Of a DNA stretch of 64,000 bases, positions 58,157 through 64,000 are shown piece by piece. Under the pieces are notes generated by a model. The model searched no databases and was not told the origin of the DNA. It saw nothing but the letters and a program-made list of their open reading frames with translations. The position numbers were made by a program, and so were the translations under genes. Origin of the DNA: Qaidamihabitans albus. GTDB lineage: Bacteria; Actinomycetota; Actinomycetes; Mycobacteriales; Pseudonocardiaceae. How positions within the stretch are numbered: the first letter of the stretch is position 1; every line of letters begins with the position of its first letter. Where the stretch lies: assembly GCF_016464705.1 (NCBI RefSeq), contig NZ_JAEHOB010000003.1:147598-211597 (forward strand). The letters are read 5' to 3'.

Positions 58157-59214
58157 CGGCGCCCCGCCCGCAGGTGCGCTTCGGCGCACACCACATCGGC
58201 CCCGATCACCGGCCGTTCGTGATCGCCGAGATGTCCGGCAACCACAACGGCGACCTCGACCGCGCGCTCGCCATCGTGGACGCGGTGGCCGACAGCGGCG
58301 CGCAGGCGCTGAAGTTGCAGACCTACCGCGCCGACACGATCACCATCGACGTGGACACCCCGGAGTTCCGGATCACCAACCCCGACTCGCTCTGGGACGG
58401 CGAGAACCTCTACGCGCTCTACGACCGGGCACACACCCCGTGGGAGTGGCACGAGCCGATCTTCCGCCGGGCCCGCGAGCGCGGGCTCGAAGCGTTCTCC
58501 AGCCCGTTCGACCCGACCGCGGTGGACCTGCTGGAGTCGCTGGACGCCCCCGGCTACAAGATCGCCTCTTCCGAGATCGTGGACCTGCCGCTGATCGAGC
58601 TGTGCGCGCGCACCGGCAAGCCGCTGATCATCTCCACCGGCAAGGCGACGATCGCCGAGATCGACGCGGCCGTGCGGACCGCCCGCGAGGCGGGCAACGA
58701 CCAGCTCGTCGTGCTCGGCTGCACCGCCTCCTACCCGGCCCCGGCGCGGGACAGCAACCTCCGTGCCCTGCCCGTGCTGGCGCAGGCGTTCGGCGCCGTG
58801 GTGGGGCTCTCCGACCACACGATGGGCATCGGCGTGCCGCTCGCGGCGGTCGCGCTGGGCGCGTGTGCCGTCGAGAAGCACGTGACGCTGTCCCGGGACG
58901 ACGGCGGGGTGGACTCGGCGTTCTCCCTCGAGCCGCACGAGCTGGCCGCCCTGGTGACCGAGAGCGGGCGCGCCTGGGAGGCGCTGGGGGAGCCGAGCAT
59001 CGGTCCTCGCGAGAGCGAACGGGGTGGCCTGCGGATCCGCCGCTCGCTCTACGTCGTGGAGGATGTGCGGGCCGGTGACCTGGTGACCGAGCGCAACGTG
59101 CGCTCGATCCGGCCTGCGGGCGGCCTGCCGCCCGCGGACATCGGGAAGGTGCTCGGCCGTACCTTCCGCACCGACGCGGCGAAGGGCACCCCGCTCAGCT
59201 GGGACCTCGTCTGA
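58153..59214 (+). CDS. pseI: Pseudaminic acid synthase
   Basis: A 353-aa NeuB-family enzyme that condenses phosphoenolpyruvate with the 2,4-diacetamido-altrose sugar. The barrel has FVIAEMSGNHNGDL, KLQTYRADTIT and the PseI-diagnostic ENLYALYDRAHTPWEWH near residue 98, which separates it from sialic acid synthases. KIASSEI, SDHTMGIG and VEKHVTLSR follow. A C-terminal SAF (antifreeze-like) domain spans about 290-353 (GLRIRRSLYVVED). Confidence 0.92.
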   Translation: MTAPRPQVRFGAHHIGPDHRPFVIAEMSGNHNGDLDRALAIVDAVADSGAQALKLQTYRADTITIDVDTPEFRITNPDSLWDGENLYALYDRAHTPWEWHEPIFRRARERGLEAFSSPFDPTAVDLLESLDAPGYKIASSEIVDLPLIELCARTGKPLIISTGKATIAEIDAAVRTAREAGNDQLVVLGCTASYPAPARDSNLRALPVLAQAFGAVVGLSDHTMGIGVPLAAVALGACAVEKHVTLSRDDGGVDSAFSLEPHELAALVTESGRAWEALGEPSIGPRESERGGLRIRRSLYVVEDVRAGDLVTERNVRSIRPAGGLPPADIGKVLGRTFRTDAAKGTPLSWDLV

Positions 59215-59217
59215 CGC

Positions 59218-59261
59218 TCGTGAGTGCCTACCCGAGTTCTAACTCTGGTAGGCACTCACGA
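59218..59261. repeat. 44-bp palindrome, copy 6
   Basis: The best paired copy: 20 of 21 positions match across the centre. Convergent junction of pseI and pseC; the pseC stop TGA (59256-59258) lies in its outer arm. Confidence 0.92.
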
Positions 59262-60392
59262 GCCGAAGAACGCCCGGATCTCCTCGATCACCCGGTCGAC
59301 GTCGGCGTCGGTGAGGTCCGGGAACAGGGGCAGCGACAGCTGCTCGCGATAGAACCCCTCGGCGGCAGGGCAGAGGCCACGCCGGTACCCCAGGTCCTCG
59401 AACACCGGATGCCAGTACGCCGGGATGTAGTTGACCTGCACGCCGATCCCGGCGCCGCGCAGATGCTCGTACAGCGCGCGCCGCCGGCCGTCGAGCACCC
59501 GCAGCGCGTACAGGTGCCACATCACCTCGGCACCGGGGCGGGTCACCGGCGTGCGCACCTCGGCGACGTCGGCGAGGCCCCCGTCGTAGCGGGCGTGGAT
59601 CTCCGCCCGCCGCCGCCCGAACTCCCCCAGCCGCCGCAGCTGGCTGCTGCCCAGCGCGCAGAGCACGTCGGGCAGCCGGTAGTTCAGCCCGAACTCGTGC
59701 ACCTCCTGGTGCCAGGCGCCCTCGTCCGGGTGGCGCTGCGCGGCGCGGTCCCGGACCAGCCCGTGGTTGCGGAACGCCCGTGCCCGCTCCAGCAGCGGGC
59801 CGGCCGGCGTCACCACCGCCCCGCCCTCGGCGGTCGTCAGGTTCTTCGTCGGGAAGAACGAGAACGTCGTCAGGTCCGCCATGGAGCCGACCGGCCGCCC
59901 TTGCCAGGAGCCACCGACCGAGTGGGCGGCGTCCTCCAGCAGGAGCGCACCGGAGGAGTCCGCGACCGCGCGGAGCTCGTCCAGCTCGGCGGGGTGGCCC
60001 GCGTAGTCGACCGCCGCGACGACCTTGGTCCGCTCGGTCAGTGCCGCCCGTGCGGCGGCGGGAGCCAGGTTGCCGGTGTCGGGCTCGACGTCGGCGAACA
60101 CGACCTCGGCGCCCTGCAGCGCGGCGGTCGCCGCGGTGGCCACGAACGTCATCGGGCTTACCACGACCTCGTCACCGGGGCCGACACCGGCCGCCGCGTA
60201 GGCCACGTGCAGCGCGGCGGTGCCGGAGGTCACCGCGACGGCCGGGTTGCCGCCGGTGTGCCCGGCGAGGTCCGCCTCGAACCGCGTCACCGCAGGTCCG
60301 GTGGTCAGCCAGTCGCCCCGCAGCACCTCGGTGACGGCCGCGATGTCCTCTTCGGTGACCGACTGCCGGCCGTACGGGAGAAACTCACCCAT
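59256..60392 (-). CDS. pseC: UDP-4-amino-4,6-dideoxy-altrosamine transaminase
   Basis: A 378-aa PLP aminotransferase of the DegT/DnrJ/EryC1 family. It has MGEFLPYGRQSVTEEDIAAV, TSGTAALHVAY, EDAAHSVGG and the Schiff-base Lys in FFPTKNLTTAEGG (near 190), matching PseC. It installs the C4 amino group on the product of PseB, with which it overlaps by eight bases. Same minus-strand unit as pseB. Confidence 0.92.
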   Translation of the reverse strand: MGEFLPYGRQSVTEEDIAAVTEVLRGDWLTTGPAVTRFEADLAGHTGGNPAVAVTSGTAALHVAYAAAGVGPGDEVVVSPMTFVATAATAALQGAEVVFADVEPDTGNLAPAAARAALTERTKVVAAVDYAGHPAELDELRAVADSSGALLLEDAAHSVGGSWQGRPVGSMADLTTFSFFPTKNLTTAEGGAVVTPAGPLLERARAFRNHGLVRDRAAQRHPDEGAWHQEVHEFGLNYRLPDVLCALGSSQLRRLGEFGRRRAEIHARYDGGLADVAEVRTPVTRPGAEVMWHLYALRVLDGRRRALYEHLRGAGIGVQVNYIPAYWHPVFEDLGYRRGLCPAAEGFYREQLSLPLFPDLTDADVDRVIEEIRAFFGS

Positions 60393-61368
60393 ACTGTGCG
60401 ATCAGCTCCTGCAACTGGTCCGTGTCCAGCCACAGGTCGTTCGAGTCGGAGCGGTAGGCGAAGCCCTCCGGCACCGGCAGGCCCTCGGCGGGCGGCTCGT
60501 AGCCCCAGCCCGCGATGTGCGGCTGCACGACGTAGCGGTCGGCGAGCTGCAGGGTCCGGCGCGAGTCGTCGGGCGCGATCATCTCCTCGTGCAGCTTCTC
60601 GCCGGGGCGCACCCCGACCTCGTGCATCGGGCTGCCCGGCGCGACTGCCTGGGCCAGGTCCACCAGCCGCATGCTGGGAATCCGCGGTACGTACAGCTCG
60701 CCGCCGTTCATCAGGTCGAACGAGTCCACGACGAACCGCACCGCCTGCGGCAGCGTGATCCAGAAGCGGGTCATCTCCTTGTGCGTGATCGGCAGTGACT
60801 CGCCCCGGTCGGCCAGGGAGCGGAAGAACGGGATCACGCTGCCGCGCGAGCCCATCACGTTGCCGTAGCGGACGACCGAGAACCTCGTCGGATGCGTCGC
60901 GGCGTAGTGGTTCGCGCTGATGAACATCCGGTCGGCGCACAGCTTGGTGGCGCCGTAGAGGTTGATCGGGCTGGACGCCTTGTCCGTCGACAGCGCGACG
61001 ACCTTCCGCACGCCGGTCTCGATCGCGGCCTCGATGACGTGCTGCGAGCCGACGACGTTGGTCTGCACGAACTCGAACGGGTTGTACTCCCCGGTGTCCA
61101 CCTGCTTCAGCGCCGCCGCGTGCACGACGTAGTCCACCCCGTGCATCGCGCGCTCCAGCCTGCGGCGGTCTCGCACGTCACCGATGAACCACCGCAGCCG
61201 CGGGTCGTCGCCGAACAGCTGGCGTGCCTCGTACTGCTTGAGCTCGTCCCGCGACAGCACCACGAGCCGCCGCGGGCCGAGCTCGGCCAGGGCATGGGTG
61301 ATGAACGCCTTGCCGAAGGAACCAGTTCCCCCGGTGAGCAGGATGCTCGAGCCCTCGAGCTCGGCCAT
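60385..61368 (-). CDS. pseB: UDP-GlcNAc 4,6-dehydratase (5-inverting)
   Basis: A 327-aa extended SDR catalysing the first pathway step. TGGTGSFGKAF (residues 11-21), VVLSRDELKQYE, HAAALKQVDTGEYNP and STDKASSPINLYGATK (catalytic region near 125-140) are PseB/FlaA1 signatures. ATG 61368 has GGAGG six bases upstream; the longer frame from 61449 overlaps the divergent gene and is rejected. Leads the pseB-pseC operon, divergent by 49 bp from the cytidylyltransferase. Confidence 0.94.
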   Translation of the reverse strand: MAELEGSSILLTGGTGSFGKAFITHALAELGPRRLVVLSRDELKQYEARQLFGDDPRLRWFIGDVRDRRRLERAMHGVDYVVHAAALKQVDTGEYNPFEFVQTNVVGSQHVIEAAIETGVRKVVALSTDKASSPINLYGATKLCADRMFISANHYAATHPTRFSVVRYGNVMGSRGSVIPFFRSLADRGESLPITHKEMTRFWITLPQAVRFVVDSFDLMNGGELYVPRIPSMRLVDLAQAVAPGSPMHEVGVRPGEKLHEEMIAPDDSRRTLQLADRYVVQPHIAGWGYEPPAEGLPVPEGFAYRSDSNDLWLDTDQLQELIAQYG

Positions 61369-61417
61369 CGATAACCTCCGCACTTGGACGTCGACGTCGC
61401 AGGCCATCATGTCACTC

Positions 61418-62155
61418 ATGGCCGAGTCACCTGTCGTGAGCGCCGTCATTCAGGCGCGCTCCTCCTCCACCCGGCTGCCGGGCAAGGTACTGCGCCCGCT
61501 GGCCGGCCGTAGCGTGCTCGGCTGGGTCGTCCGTGCCGCCGCCGCGACACCCGGCATCGACCGGGTCGTGGTCGCGACCTCCGAGTCACCGGACGACGAC
61601 GCGGTGGTCGAGGAGGCGCTGCGCCGTGGCGCGGAGGTGGTGCGCGGGCCGCTCGACGACGTGCTCGCGCGGTACCTGCTTGCGTGCGAGCGGTACCCGG
61701 CCGACGCGGTGGTGCGGCTCACCGCCGACTGTCCGCTGCACGATCCGGAGCTGCTCGGGCAGATCGTGGCCCTGTGGCGGGCGCAGCCACACCTCGACTA
61801 CGTCAGCACCACGCTCGTGCGGACGCTGCCGCGGGGGTTCGACGCCGAGCTGGTGCGCGCGCCGGTGCTTTTCGAGCAGGGTCGCGAGCCGGCAGGCCCG
61901 CATCGCGAGCACGTCACCCCGCGCATCAAGAACCAGCCCGACCGCTACACCTGCTCGGGCGTGGTCGTCGCCCCGGCGGCCGACGACCTGCGCGTGACCC
62001 TGGACACGGAGGCGGACTGGGCGGTGCTGGAAGGCGTCGTGGCGCGGCTCGGGGACGCGGCGCCCCGGTGGCGCGACGTCGTGACGCTGCTGCGGTCCCG
62101 TCCTGACCTGGTGGCCCTCAACGCACACGTGGAGCAGCGGAAGGTCGGCCGGTGA
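61418..62155 (+). CDS. SpsF-type cytidylyltransferase (PseF role)
   Basis: A 245-aa nucleotidyltransferase of the SpsF/COG1861 group. The N-terminal VIQARSSSTRLPGKVLRPL is the CTP-binding signature, with LTADCPLHDP (near 105) as metal-binding site. In Bacillus, spsF lies with NeuB- and PseG-like genes. Here it would activate pseudaminic acid to the CMP-sugar in place of a canonical PseF. The stop overlaps pseG (GTGA). Confidence 0.85.
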   Translation: MAESPVVSAVIQARSSSTRLPGKVLRPLAGRSVLGWVVRAAAATPGIDRVVVATSESPDDDAVVEEALRRGAEVVRGPLDDVLARYLLACERYPADAVVRLTADCPLHDPELLGQIVALWRAQPHLDYVSTTLVRTLPRGFDAELVRAPVLFEQGREPAGPHREHVTPRIKNQPDRYTCSGVVVAPAADDLRVTLDTEADWAVLEGVVARLGDAAPRWRDVVTLLRSRPDLVALNAHVEQRKVGR

Positions 62156-63126
62156 CGCGGTTGCTGCTGCGGGCCGACGCGTCGGGCACGATCGGCATCG
62201 GGCATCTCGCCAGGGTCGTCGCGTTCGCCGAGGAGGCCGCAGGCCGGGGCTGGGAGACGGCGGTGTCCGGCACGCTCGGCGACGCGGGCTGGTTCGCCGA
62301 CCGGCTGGACGAGCTCGGTGTCCGCCGCCTGCCCCCGGCCGACGAGACCGGGCTCGGCGAGCTGGCCGCCGATGCCGATGCCGTCCTCGTCGACCACTAC
62401 GGCCTCGGCCAGGTGCGCGCCCAGGTCAACGCCGCGGGTGCGGTGCTGGTGTCCATGGAGGGCAGGACGTTCGGCAGGCGGGCGGCCGACATCGTGGTCG
62501 ATGCCGGTCTGCACGGCGAACAGCGACCGGCCGACGGCTCACCGGTGGTGCTCGCCGGGCCCCGCTACGCGCCGATCCGGCGTGCGGTGGTCCGGGCGCG
62601 GGAGCAGCGGAACCCGCAGGGCGACCCGCCGCGCGTGGTCGTCGTCCTCGGCGGGGGCACGGTGTGGCGGGACACGGTGACCCGCCTGCTGTGCGCGTTG
62701 CGCGACACCGGGCGGCCCTTCGTCGCCGACGTACTCGCCCACGGTGACCCGGAGATCCCGGATCCCGCACCGGGCCAGCGGTTCGTGCCGGCGAAGCCCG
62801 GCACCGACCTGCCGCGCAGGCTCGCCGAGGCCGACCTCGCCGTGAGCGCGGCCGGGGTCACCCTGCTGGAGCTGTGCTGCATCGGGGTGCCCGCGGCGCT
62901 CGTGCGACTCGTGGACAACCAGGCCGCCGGGTACCGCGCGGCGATCGAACGCGGGTTCGCCGCCGGGCTCGGCACTGCCGGGGCGCTTGAGGACGCCACC
63001 CCGGTGCTGGCTCGCCTGCTCGCGGACCGCCCGGCACGGGAGCGCATGGCGGCGGCGGCCGCGGCCGCCGTGGACGGCCGGGGTGCCGCCCGCGTGCTGG
63101 ACGTTCTGGAAGGATCCCTTCGATGA
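62152..63126 (+). CDS. pseG: UDP-sugar hydrolase PseG
   Basis: A 324-aa GT-B-fold hydrolase that removes UDP from UDP-2,4-diacetamido-trideoxy-altrose before PseI. LLLRADASGTIGIGHLAR holds the catalytic His near residue 17; DADAVLVDHYG and AVSAAGVTLLELCCIGVPA are family motifs. GTG start overlapping the preceding stop; its TGA overlaps the next ATG. Confidence 0.92.
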   Translation: MTRLLLRADASGTIGIGHLARVVAFAEEAAGRGWETAVSGTLGDAGWFADRLDELGVRRLPPADETGLGELAADADAVLVDHYGLGQVRAQVNAAGAVLVSMEGRTFGRRAADIVVDAGLHGEQRPADGSPVVLAGPRYAPIRRAVVRAREQRNPQGDPPRVVVVLGGGTVWRDTVTRLLCALRDTGRPFVADVLAHGDPEIPDPAPGQRFVPAKPGTDLPRRLAEADLAVSAAGVTLLELCCIGVPAALVRLVDNQAAGYRAAIERGFAAGLGTAGALEDATPVLARLLADRPARERMAAAAAAAVDGRGAARVLDVLEGSLR

Positions 63127-64000
63127 CCACTACGGCGACGGCGCCGGCGCCCCGGCTGCCGCGGCTCCGGCTCGGCACGGTGGCTCCGCTCGCGGGGCTC
63201 GCGTTGGTCTTCGTGGTGGGTTGCTGGGCGGCGTGGTCGTTCACGGTGGATGACGCGTATATCACGTTCCGGTACAGCGCGAATCTGGCGGCGGGGCATG
63301 GGCCGGTGTGGAACGTGGCCGGTGATCCGGTGGAGGGGTTCACGAATTTCGGGTGGATGGTGTGGCTGGCGCCGTTCGCGGCGCTGGGGCTGGAGCTGGC
63401 GTTCGTGGCGAAGGTGACGTCCTTCCTCCTCGGCGCCGCGATCATCGGCATGCTGCTGCACCACGCCAACCGCACCGCGGGCCGCGGCCCGGCCGTCGTC
63501 GCCGGTGCCTGCTTCGTGCTCTTCCTGCCGATGTACTTCCACGTCACCGCCGGGCTGGAGACCGTGGCGTTCGCGGCCGTGGTGCTGCGGGTGGCGATCG
63601 TCGGGCTGAACGTGGTGCGGGGTCGGCCGGTGCGGGACTGGGAGCCGCCGCTGTTGCTGCTGGTCGCGGGGCTGCTCCGGCCGGAAGGCGTGCTGGCCGC
63701 CCTGCCGGTTTTCGCGGTGTGGCTGTGGCGCGAGCGCAGGCGGGCGGCGGCGCTGTTGTGGACGGGCCTGTTCGTCGCCGTGGGGCTGGCGTACTTCGGG
63801 TGGCGCTGGGCGTTCTACGGCCAGCCGCTGCCCAACACCTTCTACATCAAGTTCGGGAACCTGGACGCTGGCCTGGTGTGGGTCGAACAGACGGCGGCGG
63901 TGTTGGCGCCGCTGTTGCTGCTGACGGCCGTGCTGGTGTTCCGGCGGGGCACGCGGGCCGCGGGTCTGCTGTTGCTGGCGACGGTGGCGTTCACCTACGG
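63123..64000 (+). CDS. GT-C family membrane glycosyltransferase, partial (C-terminus off window)
   Basis: 292 codons are visible from the ATG at 63123 and run past the edge. After a short cytoplasmic leader and first helix (about 20-40) it has FTVDDAYITFRYSANLAAG and DPVEGFTNFGWMVWL, closely paralleling the gene at 35837 but with the full DD pair. Several helices follow, and a PLPNTFYIKFGN motif is also present in kind (LPNT) in the paralogue. Translationally coupled to pseG (ATGA). It may act on the nonulosonic-acid glycan or its acceptor. Codon choice alternates between G-ending and C-ending blocks. Confidence 0.8.
   Translation, partial: MTTTATAPAPRLPRLRLGTVAPLAGLALVFVVGCWAAWSFTVDDAYITFRYSANLAAGHGPVWNVAGDPVEGFTNFGWMVWLAPFAALGLELAFVAKVTSFLLGAAIIGMLLHHANRTAGRGPAVVAGACFVLFLPMYFHVTAGLETVAFAAVVLRVAIVGLNVVRGRPVRDWEPPLLLLVAGLLRPEGVLAALPVFAVWLWRERRRAAALLWTGLFVAVGLAYFGWRWAFYGQPLPNTFYIKFGNLDAGLVWVEQTAAVLAPLLLLTAVLVFRRGTRAAGLLLLATVAFTY

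Overview
The window is high-GC DNA from a mycolata-type actinomycete, most likely a member of the Pseudonocardiaceae such as the Amycolatopsis group. This is inferred from strong third-position GC bias, frequent GTG starts, leaderless promoters, DUF3558 and DUF4232 lipoproteins, type VII (ESX) secretion-associated proteins, and an almost complete galactan/decaprenyl-phospho-arabinose gene set laid out as in Mycobacterium tuberculosis. No rRNA, tRNA, CRISPR array, transposase or phage gene was found.

Left part (1-13.9 kb). A truncated ESX/PPE-like gene with its DUF3558 lipoprotein and small partner comes first, followed by a carboxylesterase and a MazG-like pyrophosphohydrolase. A tightly overlapping three-gene operon follows: a coiled-coil SF1-helicase-like ATPase and two proteins of unknown function. 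Then come a 52-aa membrane protein, an alpha/beta hydrolase, coaA, a macro-domain protein, pheA and a phosphoglycerate-mutase-like gene.

Middle left (13.9-27.1 kb). This holds a DUF4232 lipoprotein, an MFS transporter, an SDR, a metallopeptidase with a septum-formation protein (order as at M. tuberculosis Rv3835/Rv3836), and a YgiB/YgiC/DUF350-like ATP-grasp module. A haloalkane dehalogenase, an ArsR/SRPBCC pair with two operator palindromes, serS, a maleate-isomerase-like racemase, a two-domain DUF3558 lipoprotein and an L-2-hydroxyglutarate oxidase family gene complete it.

Cell-envelope region (27.2-56.4 kb). Membrane protein, GT2/DUF2304/GT2 operon, MOP flippase, glfT2-galE operon, GT-C enzyme, plsC, HAD phosphatase, F420-type oxidoreductase, then glf-PAP2-ubiA-GT-C, dprE1-dprE2, a GtrA-like gene and a second, divergent GlfT2-type gene. 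An EspG/ESX-like/DUF3558/PPE-like cassette sits inside this block, followed by wzm-wzt-glfT1. Together these genes make UDP-Galf, polymerise and export galactan, and make decaprenyl-phospho-arabinose.

Right part (56.5-64 kb). A complete pseudaminic-acid (nonulosonic acid) pathway (PseB, C, H, G, I and an SpsF-type cytidylyltransferase) lies beside a small protein with sialyltransferase (GT29) sequence motifs and a GT-C membrane transferase cut by the window edge. This suggests a pseudaminic-acid-like sugar on an arabinogalactan-type envelope.

A family of six 44-bp palindromes is scattered through the window, five of them at convergent gene ends. Copies donate stop codons, C-terminal codons and possibly a start codon to neighbouring genes.
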